Notes: generated from the sequence alone by a model not told the origin. 64,000 nucleotides of DNA from an uncultured Chlorobiota bacterium (GCA_900696645.1 CAADGV010000021.1:1-64000); one strand, 5' to 3'. Positions 1 to 8,998 are shown, counted from the stretch's first letter. Numbers and translations are program-made.

Positions 1-2
1 GG

Positions 3-197
3 GAACCACGAGGGGCCAACGTCGCCGCTTTGCAGGCGACGGCGGCAGTCTGGAACTACAACGTCATGAACATCGTTCACAAATCACGCTACCCCAAAAG
101 TCCATTTTCCGTTGAAGCATTACAGGAACATATAATTTACCAGCAGGAACTTGGTCAGATGACAGTTCGCTTACATTTTGCCTTGCCGAAGCATTGA
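3..197 (+). CDS. Unidentified ORF fragment running in from the left edge
   Basis: The frame is open from the first bases to a stop at 195-197. The first ~35 codons are GC-rich and protein-like (GANVAALQATAAVWNYNV), whereas the last ~25 codons lie over the ADP-ribosylglycohydrolase homology in another frame and are probably not native sequence. I do not recognise the family. The join near position 110-116 suggests that an unrelated gene end has been fused to a truncated cassette gene. Confidence 0.3.
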   Translation, partial: EPRGANVAALQATAAVWNYNVMNIVHKSRYPKSPFSVEALQEHIIYQQELGQMTVRLHFALPKH

Positions 198-943
198 CAA
201 AAGATTTTAATCTAAATGTAATCGGACAAAACTTTGTGAAATGGAAACACGAAAATTATTGGACACCACACGGACACGTTTTTGATATTGGCATTGCTAC
301 AAGTCAAGCAATATCACGTCTTGCAAAAGGCGAAAAACCAGAGTTAGCAGGAGGTTTTGACGAAACCGACAATGGTAATGGTTCGCTTATGCGAATTTTA
401 CCTTTACTTTTTTACTTGCTTGACAAACCAATTCAAGAACGTTACGACATTACAAAAAAAGTTTCGTCAATTACACATGGACATATTCGTTCAGTAATAG
501 CTTGCTTCTACTATCTTGAATTTGCAAGGCAAATTTTATTAGGCAAAGACAAATTTGAAATTTACAAAAACTTAAAAATAGAATTTTCAAATCACTTGAC
601 AAGTCTTGCAATCAATCCGACAGAAATTGAAAAGTTTGAAAGATTGCTAAAAGGCGACATTGTAAAACTTGATGAAGACGAAATCCAAAGTAGCGGTTAC
701 GTTTTACATACACTTGAAGCAAGTATCTGGTGTTTATTGACAACCGATAATTACAGTGAGGCAGTTTTGAAAGCAGTAAATTTAGGAAGCGACACAGACA
801 CAACAGGTGCAGTAACAGGCGGGCTTGCAGGACTACTTTACGGACTTGACGACATACCTAATAAATGGTTGCTACAAATTGCAAAATATGACGACATTGA
901 AAACTTGGCAAAACGACTTAACGAAAAAATTGCCAGCCACTAA
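116..943 (+). CDS. ADP-ribosylglycohydrolase (DraG) family protein, 5'-truncated
   Basis: The family removes ADP-ribose from modified proteins or small molecules using a binuclear metal centre. The frame is open from 116; there it already reads GTYNLPAGTWSDDSSLTFCL, the first metal-binding SDDSS motif of the family, so the TTG at 194 is unlikely to be the real start. The C-terminal metal motif GSDTDTTGAVTGGLAG is intact near the end. About 30-40 N-terminal residues (the GDALGVPVEF-type segment) are missing and a stop lies in frame at 113-115, so the gene is cut or frameshifted. Base composition is clearly more AT-rich than the rest of the window, which suggests foreign origin. An attC-like palindrome follows the stop codon directly, so it may be the remnant of a gene cassette. 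Confidence 0.75.
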   Translation, partial: SITGTYNLPAGTWSDDSSLTFCLAEALTKDFNLNVIGQNFVKWKHENYWTPHGHVFDIGIATSQAISRLAKGEKPELAGGFDETDNGNGSLMRILPLLFYLLDKPIQERYDITKKVSSITHGHIRSVIACFYYLEFARQILLGKDKFEIYKNLKIEFSNHLTSLAINPTEIEKFERLLKGDIVKLDEDEIQSSGYVLHTLEASIWCLLTTDNYSEAVLKAVNLGSDTDTTGAVTGGLAGLLYGLDDIPNKWLLQIAKYDDIENLAKRLNEKIASH

Positions 944-1070
944 CATCGGTTTGGCGTAATGGCGGTTGCAGTGCTTCGTATGACAGTTTTGTGGTAGGTT
1001 CAAGTGCAGTTCTTCGATTGAACTTTTGTACTAAAAATCCGCCACTACGCCAAGCAGCAAAACGCTAGAC
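938..1070 (+). other. attC-like folded site 0 (imperfect palindrome after the DraG gene)
   Basis: The arms TTGGCGTAATGGCGG (951-965) and CCGCCACTACGCCAA (1039-1053) pair over 15 bp with one mismatch, with simple loop sequence between. The outer edges CACTAAC (938-944) and GCTAGAC (1064-1070) resemble degenerate integron core sites (RYYYAAC and GTTRRRY). The overall length, 133 bp, is in the attC range. The site lies directly behind the DraG stop codon. Calling it attC is inference from shape. Confidence 0.5.
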
Positions 1071-1146
1071 GCCTATTCGAAGAAAACCCAACGCCCCATT
1101 CATCCGGCCACGAAAAATCTTGATAACAGTTGCAAGGTGAAATCCC

Positions 1147-3294
1147 ATGAAGTACATAAGTGTTACTCTCTGCCTCCTTCTCTTTGCGGCGTCCGTCTTG
1201 GCGCAAAGCCACTCAATCCAATCTCCCAACAACAAACTCACACTCACGTTCTCTCTCTCTGCCGAAGACGAACCGACGTATAGTCTAAATTTTGGGAAGA
1301 AACCGGTAGTTCTTCCGGGCAAGTTGGGGATCGAGATCAAAGAGCAAACCTCGTTTCTGAAGGGCTTCAAGATAGAAAAGATGGAGACGTCTCTGATCGA
1401 CGTGTCGTGGGATCCTGTGTGGGGTGAAGTGAAGACCATCCGCAACAATTATCGCGAGATGAAGGTGACGCTGGCCCAAACGTCGGCAAGAAACCGGACG
1501 ATGATACTCGTCTTTCGCTTGTTCGATGAAGGGTTTGGTTTCCGGTATGAGTTCCCTGAACAGGACTTTCTCGATCATTTCGTTGTAACGGATGAGAAGA
1601 CGGAATTTCATCTGACGGGCGACCACAAGGCATTCTGGATTCCGGGAGATTTCGACACGAACGAATACGCATACTCCGAAACGAAGCTGAGCGAAGTTGA
1701 TGCGGAAATCGGAAGAAGAGTCGGCGAAATCTTTACTCGCTCCGTAATCAGCAAGGATTTTATCCAAACTCCCGTGATGATGAAGTCGGCCGATGGATTG
1801 TACATCAACATTTTCGAAGCCGCCGTTGTGAACTATCCGGCGATGTGCCTGCATATCAACAAGGAGAACTTCCTGCTGACGTCAACAATTGCGCCTGACC
1901 CGGTTGGCAACAAGGCATATTTGCAAACGCCTGCCCGAACTCCGTGGCGTGTTGTGTTTGTCAGCGACAAAGCTGCCGACATTCTCGGCTCGAAACTCAT
2001 TCTCAATCTCAATGAACCGTCGAAGATAGAAGATGTCAGTTGGATCAAACCCGTCAAGTACATCGGCATCTGGTGGGAGCTGCATGTCGGCAGGTCGTCG
2101 TGGAATTACGCCGACGTGAACAACGTCCGCCTTGGCGAAACGGATTGGAAAAGCCTGAAGCCGAACGGCCGCCACGGCGCAACTACCGAGCGGACGAAGT
2201 ATTACATCGATTTTGCGGCGGAGCACGGATTCGATCAGGTTCTTGTTGAAGGATGGAATGTCGGGTGGGAAGATTGGTTCGGCAGATGGAAGGAAGAGGT
2301 GTTCGATTTCGTGACGCCGTATCCCGATTTTGATGTTGCCGAACTGCAGAAGTACGCCGCCTCAAAAGGCGTGAAGCTGATGATGCATCACGAAACATCT
2401 GCATCGGTAACGAATTACGAACGAAGAATGGATGAAGCCTTTTCCTTCATGAACACGTACGGCTACAACGCGGTGAAAACCGGCTATGTCGGCAAAATCA
2501 TTCCCCGCGGCGAGTATCACGACGGGCAATGGATGACGAATCACTACGTTCGTGTTGTGGAGAAAGCTGCGAAGTACAAAATCATGGTCAACGCGCACGA
2601 ACCCGTCCGGCCGACGGGCCTGCACAGAACCTGGCCTAATTGGCTTGCATGTGAAGCGGCCCGCGGCAACGAGTTCAACGCGTGGAGTCAGGGCAATCCG
2701 CCCTTCCACGAAACCATTCTTCCCTTCACACGATTGTTGGGCGGCCCGATGGATTACACGCCGGGCATCTTTCAGATCAAGATGAGCTTCTACAATCCCG
2801 ACAAGAAAGAACAAGTACACACAACCCTCGCAAAGCAACTCGCCCTCTACGTCACGCTCTACAGTCCGCTCCAAATGGCTGCCGACCTGCCTGAGAACTA
2901 CGAAGCGAAACTCGACGCATTTCAATTTATCAAAGATGTTGCGGTGGATTGGGATGACACAAAGATTCTCGAAGCCGAACCCGGCGATTACATCACAATG
3001 GCGCGGAAGGCAAAAGGAAAAGAGGTCTGGTACCTCGGCGCCATTACCGACGAGAATGCGCGGACGGCAACAGCTTTGCTTTCGTTCCTCGATCCGAAAC
3101 AAACCTATATAGCCACCATCTACACCGACGCCTCCGATGCCCATTGGGAGAAAAATCCGATGGCATATAGGATTGACAAGTATGTTGTAACGGGTAAAAC
3201 CGTACTGAAACTGAAGCTCGCAGCAGGCGGAGGCGCAGCCGTGAGCATTCACCCCGCGTCAACCGATCAGATGAAGGGATTGAAGAGGTATTGA
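1147..3294 (+). CDS. GH97 family alpha-glucosidase, SusB-like
   Basis: Secreted or periplasmic retaining/inverting glycosidase family GH97; the closest recognised relative is Bacteroides SusB, an inverting alpha-glucosidase that acts on maltooligosaccharides. Residues 1-19 form a signal peptide ending ASVLAQ. An N-terminal beta-sandwich (~25-290) precedes the TIM barrel (~300-600) and a C-terminal beta domain. The three glutamates used by SusB are all present: E416 in HHETSAS, E485 in NAHEPVRPTG and E503 in ACEAARG, which argues for the inverting, calcium-dependent subtype rather than the retaining galactosidase subtype. Length 715 aa is normal. No SusC/SusD pair or regulator is nearby, so it is not in a classical polysaccharide utilisation locus. 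It starts 76 bp after the attC-like site. Confidence 0.92.
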   Translation: MKYISVTLCLLLFAASVLAQSHSIQSPNNKLTLTFSLSAEDEPTYSLNFGKKPVVLPGKLGIEIKEQTSFLKGFKIEKMETSLIDVSWDPVWGEVKTIRNNYREMKVTLAQTSARNRTMILVFRLFDEGFGFRYEFPEQDFLDHFVVTDEKTEFHLTGDHKAFWIPGDFDTNEYAYSETKLSEVDAEIGRRVGEIFTRSVISKDFIQTPVMMKSADGLYINIFEAAVVNYPAMCLHINKENFLLTSTIAPDPVGNKAYLQTPARTPWRVVFVSDKAADILGSKLILNLNEPSKIEDVSWIKPVKYIGIWWELHVGRSSWNYADVNNVRLGETDWKSLKPNGRHGATTERTKYYIDFAAEHGFDQVLVEGWNVGWEDWFGRWKEEVFDFVTPYPDFDVAELQKYAASKGVKLMMHHETSASVTNYERRMDEAFSFMNTYGYNAVKTGYVGKIIPRGEYHDGQWMTNHYVRVVEKAAKYKIMVNAHEPVRPTGLHRTWPNWLACEAARGNEFNAWSQGNPPFHETILPFTRLLGGPMDYTPGIFQIKMSFYNPDKKEQVHTTLAKQLALYVTLYSPLQMAADLPENYEAKLDAFQFIKDVAVDWDDTKILEAEPGDYITMARKAKGKEVWYLGAITDENARTATALLSFLDPKQTYIATIYTDASDAHWEKNPMAYRIDKYVVTGKTVLKLKLAAGGGAAVSIHPASTDQMKGLKRY

Positions 3295-3473
3295 ACCCGG
3301 CAGGTCCGGCCGCGTGGCGGTCGGGCCCCCTCGGACTGTGGCACACCGGAAACGAGGCAACCATTCCCCACCCCAGATTGTTGTACCGATTAAGCAAGAA
3401 ACGCTTTCCTGCAGCCGGCTCAGGCGAAACGGAAGCACGAATCCTATCAACAAAACCTTTTCTGGAGGAAGTT

Positions 3474-4466
3474 ATGAGTTCACGAGTCACCCCCGCCGTG
3501 GCGCGCATTGTCTTTCCGCTATTGTTCATAATTCTTGCGGCTTCTGTCGCGCCCTCCCAAACACAGGTAGTAACACTGGACGCGAGCAAGGATAACACGT
3601 TGTACGAAGACGCGACGGGATCGTTGAGCAACGGTGCCGGGCCGGGATTTTTTACGGGGAAAACCGTTACGGGCGCAATCAGGCGCGGACTGCTTGCGTT
3701 TGATGTTGCGGGCGGAGTGCCGGCCAATGCAACTATTACGAACGTGACACTGACACTGACTGTAACGCAAGCCCAGGCAACAGCGCAAACAATCGGGTTG
3801 CATCGTGCATCGGCGGATTGGGGCGAGGGGACGTCCGTCGGCGGAGGAACGGGCGGCGGAGCCGGCGGCCCCGCAACAACAGGCGATGCGACATGGCTGC
3901 ACAGGTTCTTCAACACCACGTTGTGGTCAACACCCGGGGGGGATTTCGCCGGAACGCCGAGCGCGACATCGTCCGTTGGCGGACTCGGAACGTACACATG
4001 GGCTTCAACCCCGGCCCTTGTTGCCGACGTGCAGCAGTGGCTCGATACACCTTCCTCCAACTTCGGATGGGTGATTGTAGGGGGAGAGGGCGCATCCGGC
4101 ACGGCGAAGCGGTTCGATTCGCGGGAACACCCGACCCCTTCGTCCCGCCCAAAGCTCACCATTACCTACACCGGGCCGACAAGCGTTCCGCAGGAAACGC
4201 CCCGTGCCTTTGCGCTGCATCAGAACTTTCCCAACCCGTTCAATCCATCTACAACAATCCGGTTTGAACTTGCGCAGACGGGGAGGGCTTCGCTGAAGAT
4301 CTTTAACTTGTTGGGACAGGAAGTTGCAACGCTTCTTGACGGCAACCTCTCCGCAGGTACGCATACAATGCAATGGGAAGCATCGGAGTTCAGTACGGGA
4401 GTGTATGTGTACCGTCTTGAGGCGGGAGGCAATGTTGCAACACGCAAGCTCGTGCTCGCGCGGTAG
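3474..4466 (+). CDS. Secreted DNRLRE-domain protein with T9SS sorting domain
   Basis: The ATG at 3474 is chosen because GGAGG lies just upstream and a signal peptide (ending VAPSQTQ) follows; the longer reading frame upstream has neither. Residues ~30-230 form a DNRLRE-type beta-sandwich: DNTLYEDATG, a RRGLLAFDV strand, ATWLHRFFNTTLW and a closing RPKLTITY strand. This family is a carbohydrate-binding-like module found in large secreted proteins. The C-terminal ~80 residues are a type A T9SS sorting domain (NFPNPFNPSTTI, LGQEVATLL, STGVYVYRLEAG, RKLVLAR), so the protein should be exported and anchored or released at the cell surface. No catalytic domain is present, so it may be an adhesin or binding protein. 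Confidence 0.85.
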   Translation: MSSRVTPAVARIVFPLLFIILAASVAPSQTQVVTLDASKDNTLYEDATGSLSNGAGPGFFTGKTVTGAIRRGLLAFDVAGGVPANATITNVTLTLTVTQAQATAQTIGLHRASADWGEGTSVGGGTGGGAGGPATTGDATWLHRFFNTTLWSTPGGDFAGTPSATSSVGGLGTYTWASTPALVADVQQWLDTPSSNFGWVIVGGEGASGTAKRFDSREHPTPSSRPKLTITYTGPTSVPQETPRAFALHQNFPNPFNPSTTIRFELAQTGRASLKIFNLLGQEVATLLDGNLSAGTHTMQWEASEFSTGVYVYRLEAGGNVATRKLVLAR

Positions 4467-4487
4467 AATAGTGTTCTTAGGATTATC

Positions 4488-4560
4488 GAAAGGGCATCTT
4501 CACGGATGCCCTTTTTGTTTTCTGCGGTTGAGATTGGATGAGGGAGTTGGTATCTTGACG
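4488..4560 (+). repeat. Terminator-promoter repeat, copy 1
   Basis: A hairpin (GGGCATCttcacgGATGCCC followed by TTTTTG) is followed by a conserved tail containing TTGAGA, 17 bp, then TATCTT, a plausible sigma-70-type promoter. The same ~73 bp occur at 5776 and 20644. It sits behind the DNRLRE gene and ahead of the MDR gene. The remaining sequence between 4561 and 4766 shows no gene. Confidence 0.75.
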
Positions 4561-4766
4561 GGAGAATATAAAAGAAGTAACCCCTATCGCTAATTCCGGG
4601 TTTTCCAAGGAGTAAGCCATAGGAATATCTCATCTAAGACCATCAACGAAAGGTATCGGGAGAAAGCCGATCTCTCACGTGATGCAGTAAACTTCTATAG
4701 GAAATCACCGTATACCACCCAAGTACAAACCACACACTTCACCCACTCTTTTTTGACAACATTTTG

Positions 4767-5741
4767 ATGAAAGCAATTGTCTGCACCCAATACGGACCAC
4801 CCGATGTTCTTACCCTGAAAGAGGTTGAAAAGCCGGTCCCCAAGAGCAATGAAATCCTGATAAAAGTACACACAACAACAGTTACGTCGGGAGATTGCAG
4901 GGTTCGAAGCCTCAATGTGCCTGCGGGCTTCGGACTCATTTCACGCTTGGCTCTTGGAGTCTCGAAACCGAGGCAACCAATTTTAGGAATGGAGCTTGCC
5001 GGGGAGATTTGTGCTGTCGGGAATGACGTTCGCAAATTCAAAATCGGTGACCACGTGATCGCCTTCAGCGGTACGACCATGGGCTGTTATGCAGAGTACA
5101 AGTGTATGCCGGAAGACGGGCGGGTGGCACTAAAGCCGTCGAATCTTACGTATGAAGAAGCTGCTGCGCTATCGTTTGGAGGAACAACGGCGTTGGATTT
5201 TTTTCGTAGGGGAGAACTTCAGAGCGGCGAACGGGTACTTGTCAACGGCGCTTCGGGAGGAGTAGGCACCGCCGCGCTTCAGCTTGCGAAATACTTTGGT
5301 GCGGAAACAACCGCCGTGTGCAGTGCCGCCAATGCTGAACTGGCAAAATCTCTCGGTGCAACCCGTGTCATCGACTATACCAAAGAGGACTTTTCACGCA
5401 ACGGCGAATCTTATGACGTTATTGTCGATACAGTCGGCACGGCTCCATTCTCGCGTTGCAAAGGTTCGCTCAAAGAGGGAGGACGCCTTCTGCTTGTTCT
5501 AGCCACCCTGCCGCAGATGCTTCAAGCCCCGTGGGTGTCGGTAACAGGCAACAAGAAAATCATCGCGGGTCCGGTAGCCGAGCGGGCGGAAGATGTACGC
5601 TTCCTTGCTGAGCTGGCGGAAGCGGGAAGGTTCAAGCCTGTCATTGACCGGAGCTATCCGTTCGAGCAGATCGTCAAGGCACACCGCTATGTCGAGACAG
5701 GGCGCAAGCGGGGTAACGTGGTTGTCGCTGTGGCAACATGA
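4767..5741 (+). CDS. NAD(P)-dependent MDR oxidoreductase, quinone-oxidoreductase-like
   Basis: Medium-chain dehydrogenase/reductase of about 324 aa, cytosolic. The GroES-like domain covers ~1-120 (GPPDVLTLKEVEKPVP; GMELAGEICAVG) and the Rossmann domain follows with NGASGGVGTAALQLAKYFGA at about 161-180, then ATRVIDYTKEDF, which fits NADPH use. The catalytic and structural zinc cysteine clusters of alcohol dehydrogenases are absent, so quinone, enone or aldehyde reduction is more likely than alcohol oxidation. I place the start at the ATG 4767; there is no clear Shine-Dalgarno sequence. It is flanked by repeat copies 1 and 2, making it an apparent single-gene transcription unit. Confidence 0.85.
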   Translation: MKAIVCTQYGPPDVLTLKEVEKPVPKSNEILIKVHTTTVTSGDCRVRSLNVPAGFGLISRLALGVSKPRQPILGMELAGEICAVGNDVRKFKIGDHVIAFSGTTMGCYAEYKCMPEDGRVALKPSNLTYEEAAALSFGGTTALDFFRRGELQSGERVLVNGASGGVGTAALQLAKYFGAETTAVCSAANAELAKSLGATRVIDYTKEDFSRNGESYDVIVDTVGTAPFSRCKGSLKEGGRLLLVLATLPQMLQAPWVSVTGNKKIIAGPVAERAEDVRFLAELAEAGRFKPVIDRSYPFEQIVKAHRYVETGRKRGNVVVAVAT

Positions 5742-5775
5742 CGCATCTTCTGGTTTACAGAACCACAATGATTGA

Positions 5776-5848
5776 AGAAGGGCATCTTTGCGGATGCCCT
5801 TTTTGTTTTCTCCGGTTGAGATTGGATGAGGGAGTTGGTATCTTGACA
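5776..5848 (+). repeat. Terminator-promoter repeat, copy 2
   Basis: Nearly identical to the copies at 4488 and 20644: hairpin GGGCATCtttgcgGATGCCC, T-run, then TTGAGA-17 bp-TATCTT. It lies 34 bp after the MDR gene and ahead of the first cassette. Downstream at 5861-5882 the sequence ATAGACG-loop-CGTCTAT forms a further small hairpin, and ATAGACGCAATGC is repeated at about 5901. Confidence 0.75.
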
Positions 5849-5926
5849 ACGATAAACGAAATAGACGCAATGCTTCGTCTATCATGCCGGTTTTGGGCGG
5901 ATAGACGCAATGCGCTAATGCAGTAG

Positions 5927-7151
5927 TTATGCGCAAGCACGCTCACCAGAATAATGGAAATGCCTCATGAAAGAGATCATCACAGACATCCAATCGAAGT
6001 TGAACAATAATCTGTATCAAAACGAGGAACACGTACGGTTTGCTCTCGTAGGCAGGGTTTTGCAGGCACTGGGATGGGATCTATGGAATCCAAAGGAAGT
6101 GTATACCGAGTACAGGCCTATCCCAACAGAGAATCTATCGAGGGTGGACTACGCCCTCTTCACCGGCTCAGAAATCCCCTGGGTTTTCATTGAGGTTAAA
6201 GCGGTTGGTCATGTGGATGCGAATCTACCAGCGATTGAGACACAGATGCGAGACTACAACACAAACCTCACTGCGATGTTTTCTATAATCACGGACGGCA
6301 AGAAATGGAGATTCTACTATCCACAAACTGGCGGTCAATTTAGTCAGAAGCTTTTCAAAGTTGTCGACCTGATGAACGACGATGTCGGAGACTCCGAGGT
6401 TTTTCTGAGAGCTTTTCTGTCAAAGAGCGAGATTGAGAACGGCAATGCGGAACAGGAAGCGAAGAACTATTTGAAGTTCACCCTCAAACAACGGGCTATG
6501 GATAATGCTCTTCCACAAGCCCGACGGTTGGTGGACGAGCCGCCATACCCCAGCCTTCCCCAATCGCTGATTGAGTTGGTCCAGAAAGCCGGTCACACGA
6601 TTACTCCGGAAGAGGCAATTGAGTTTATCAAGAGTTACAAGCCGGTAGAAAAGGCACCGCAGGTCGTTCCCCCAAAACCAATTGCTGGTTCTCCCACTGG
6701 CATCTCCGCAACTCCGGACATTGTCCCTGGAAGTGCCGCTCTTAGCCAGATTCTCGAGGTCAGCGGACTTATGCTCAAAGGTCGTGACTATGTTAGTGCA
6801 GTCAACGAAGTTGGCAGGCATAAGGACGTCCATCCGAACACAGTGAGAGATAAATGCACACGGCAGCTCGGGTTGGATACTGAGCAGTTCAAAGCTTTGC
6901 TTCGAGACAAGAGCCAAATAATTTTCTTTTTGAAAGCAAAGTTCCCAGAGTACTCAAACAACATTCTGGACCATCTTGGCAGACATTGACCACATAGGAG
7001 TGAGCGTGCCTGCGCATAACAGCACAAACCACGACACTCGCTCATTACATATGCAATGGTAAATCTCAGTTCAAAATCGGTTGTGCTCGTTCCATGCCGC
7101 ACACATTTGATAGAAAGCGTGGAGTGCGGCACGGCGTGGTTTGTGCACACG
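5927..7151 (+). mobile_element. Integron-like gene cassette A (nuclease cassette)
   Basis: The left core is GTTATGC at 5926-5932. The left end GTTATGCGCAAGCACGCTCA is the inverted complement, with 2 mismatches over 22 bp, of TGAGCGTGCCTGCGCATAAC ending at 7020. An attC-like site follows (7014-7157). One gene lies inside, in the same orientation as all others in the array. No recognisable 5' half-site pairs with the 5926 core on its left, so this is the visible left boundary of the array. Cassette status is inferred from the end structure. Confidence 0.65.
5967..6989 (+). CDS. Solitary HsdR N-terminal-type (PD-(D/E)XK) nuclease-like protein
   Basis: Residues ~1-140 match the N-terminal nuclease domain of type I restriction HsdR subunits: RVDYALF with D61, then PWVFIEVKAV with E76-x-K78 as the D...ExK catalytic set, followed by a conserved NYNTNLTAMFSIITDGKKWRFYY-type stretch near residues 95-118. 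No helicase motor, HsdM or HsdS is present; total length is only 340 aa. The C-terminal ~90 residues (VSAVNEVGRHKDVHPNTVRDKC) look like a small helical, possibly DNA-binding module that I cannot name. It is the only gene of cassette A. A role in defence against foreign DNA is plausible but inferred; stand-alone copies of this domain occur widely with no tested function. Confidence 0.75.
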   Translation: MKEIITDIQSKLNNNLYQNEEHVRFALVGRVLQALGWDLWNPKEVYTEYRPIPTENLSRVDYALFTGSEIPWVFIEVKAVGHVDANLPAIETQMRDYNTNLTAMFSIITDGKKWRFYYPQTGGQFSQKLFKVVDLMNDDVGDSEVFLRAFLSKSEIENGNAEQEAKNYLKFTLKQRAMDNALPQARRLVDEPPYPSLPQSLIELVQKAGHTITPEEAIEFIKSYKPVEKAPQVVPPKPIAGSPTGISATPDIVPGSAALSQILEVSGLMLKGRDYVSAVNEVGRHKDVHPNTVRDKCTRQLGLDTEQFKALLRDKSQIIFFLKAKFPEYSNNILDHLGRH

Positions 7152-7157
7152 TTATGC
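7014..7157 (+). other. attC-like site 1
   Basis: 144-bp folded site bounded by GCATAAC (7014-7020) and GTTATGC (7151-7157). GCACAAACCACG pairs perfectly with CGTGGTTTGTGC over 12 bp, and an inner hairpin pairs TGCCGCAC with GTGCGGCA around a loop containing GATAGAAAGCGTGGA. That inner segment recurs almost unchanged in attC-like site 3. No gene is seen between 6990 and 7231 apart from this site. Confidence 0.7.
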
Positions 7158-7231
7158 AACACGCACGGCGGCGCAAGTGAACAAATGAAAATACGCGCAT
7201 TAGGGGTCGTAATAACCAAGGAGAGGTGTTT

Positions 7232-8998
7232 ATGTCACGCCCTTTGACAATGATGTCGCTGACTTCTGCGCTAACGACTGCACTTTCCCTATGTTCGAAT
7301 CAAGTTGCTCTTTCTCAGCAGCCACAAGTGGTAGCCGTGTCCCCGGGCCAAAACCAAATTGCATCAACAGCGCAGCCCCAAATCACAGCTACATTTTCTG
7401 TTTCGATTGAACCGGCTACAATCACTTCTACATCGTTTTCAGTCTTCGGAGAGCGGTCTGGCTACAAGAACGGGTCGCTCACCTATGACTCAACAGACAG
7501 AAGGGTATCATTCGCATCACCTACTCCTTTTGTTGCAGGTGAGCGAGTAATAGCTTCTCTCTCCCGATCCATCACAAGCCAAAACGGAGATTCGCTAGGC
7601 GGCTTCATTTGGGTATTCCGCATCCCATCAGCGAGGCGAAGCGAGTTGCGATTTGAAAACGCTGTTGTCTATGGTGGCGGTGGTTGGAGCATTCAGTGTG
7701 TGGACATGAACAACGATGGTTACGCTGACATTGTTTCAAGCGGCGGCGTCATCAGACTGAACAATGGTTCCGGCACATTCAATGCGTTCTGGACCTTACC
7801 GGGTGCAGATCCATTCTCCAAGGTGGCGGTGGATGATTTCAACCGTGACGGAATCATGGATGTTCTCCACAACGCAAATGGATTGAGAATTGCTTTGAGC
7901 CAAGGGAATGGCAACTTCAACATTCAAAGCAAGCCTTGGTGGTTTGACCATTACGTCACCGCTGATTTCAACTCCGATGGCTTTCCAGATATCGCAGGCG
8001 TTACAACATCAGGTGATGCGTGGGGTATCTCGTTCAATGACGGCTCGGGATCATTCTTTGATACGGTTATCACGGGGCGAGTGCAAGGTGTACTAACGTC
8101 AATGGAAGCCTTTGATGTTGACAACGACGGCCATCTAGACATACTTTGTTCCGGGTTCCCAATCAATGCGACCAACGGAGATGGGATTGCAGTATGGAAA
8201 GGGAACGGTCGCGGTGGGTTTGACGGTCCGCATATTTACATCTCTCCCGTATTCTCTTTTCCAGAGCAGCTATACTGTTCTGACTTCTCCAACGATGGCT
8301 CAGCGGACATTGCGGTAATGGGATACGCTGGAAATGTCTCTCTCAACCTCGGTGGAACGTTCGGCACTGACACGTCCTCAACTCGGAACTTTTGGGGTCC
8401 CGAGGCTCCCGGAGCCGTAACAGGTGGTGATTTCAATGGAGATGGCTATATCGATCTCATAGTGAGTGGTTACAGGGACATCCTAGATACATCCCGCACA
8501 ACATATTATTTCATAAGGCTAAATTGTCAAGGCGTTTTCCGCGGCTGTTCTCCATTCGGCCTAGGCGATACTCTGGGATATAATTACCTCGCGAGATCAG
8601 CTCAGGCGGTTGACGTTGATCGTGATGGAGATTTGGATATGGTTCATTCTTACAGCGCAATATACGTCAACATCAACACGAGTCCGTCAATGTCTGTCAG
8701 GACACAGCTTGGTCTACCTCAAGAATTCGGAGTTGATCAGAATTTCCCAAACCCCTTCAACAGCGAAACAAGTATCAGGTTTCGAGTTCCCAACGCGCAG
8801 AGAATGCGCGTGCAAGTCCATGACATCTTTGGAAAGGAGGTAAAGCAACTTTACGATGCTCATGTCAGTCCGGGCGAGCATGCGGTTCGTTGGGACGGAA
8901 CGAATGAGAATCTTTATCAAGTTGCATCGGGTGTCTACTTCGTCCGTTTCATTTCTTCCCACTCGACGAGGGTTCTCAAGGTTCTGCTGCTCAAATGA
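7232..8998 (+). CDS. Secreted FG-GAP/VCBS-repeat protein with T9SS sorting domain
   Basis: I use the ATG at 7232 because AAGGAG lies about 9 bp upstream; the GTG at 7226 is two codons earlier. A signal peptide (~1-28, ending ALSQQ) is followed by a Big_5-like Ig domain (~30-125: IEPATITSTSFSVFG) and then seven FG-GAP-type calcium-binding repeats, each with a D-x-[ND]-x-DG-x-x-D core (DMNNDGYADIV, DFNRDGIMDVL, DFNSDGFPDIA, DVDNDGHLDIL, DFSNDGSADIA, DFNGDGYIDLI, DVDRDGDLDMV), which should fold as one beta-propeller. The C-terminus is a T9SS sorting domain (NFPNPFNSETSIRF ... RVLKVLLLK). It is probably a cell-surface binding protein. It is the first of two genes in cassette B, 32 bp ahead of the M6 protease and likely co-transcribed. 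Confidence 0.85.
   Translation: MSRPLTMMSLTSALTTALSLCSNQVALSQQPQVVAVSPGQNQIASTAQPQITATFSVSIEPATITSTSFSVFGERSGYKNGSLTYDSTDRRVSFASPTPFVAGERVIASLSRSITSQNGDSLGGFIWVFRIPSARRSELRFENAVVYGGGGWSIQCVDMNNDGYADIVSSGGVIRLNNGSGTFNAFWTLPGADPFSKVAVDDFNRDGIMDVLHNANGLRIALSQGNGNFNIQSKPWWFDHYVTADFNSDGFPDIAGVTTSGDAWGISFNDGSGSFFDTVITGRVQGVLTSMEAFDVDNDGHLDILCSGFPINATNGDGIAVWKGNGRGGFDGPHIYISPVFSFPEQLYCSDFSNDGSADIAVMGYAGNVSLNLGGTFGTDTSSTRNFWGPEAPGAVTGGDFNGDGYIDLIVSGYRDILDTSRTTYYFIRLNCQGVFRGCSPFGLGDTLGYNYLARSAQAVDVDRDGDLDMVHSYSAIYVNINTSPSMSVRTQLGLPQEFGVDQNFPNPFNSETSIRFRVPNAQRMRVQVHDIFGKEVKQLYDAHVSPGEHAVRWDGTNENLYQVASGVYFVRFISSHSTRVLKVLLLK

Noticed and set aside
2362-3252. Long minus-strand open frame opposite the GH97 gene
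   Set aside because: It is a shadow of a strongly conserved gene on the other strand and has no family resemblance or start signal.
3044-4162. 372-codon minus-strand frame across the DNRLRE gene
   Set aside because: Pro/Ser/Val-rich translation typical of the antisense of a secreted repeat protein; the plus-strand gene is well supported.
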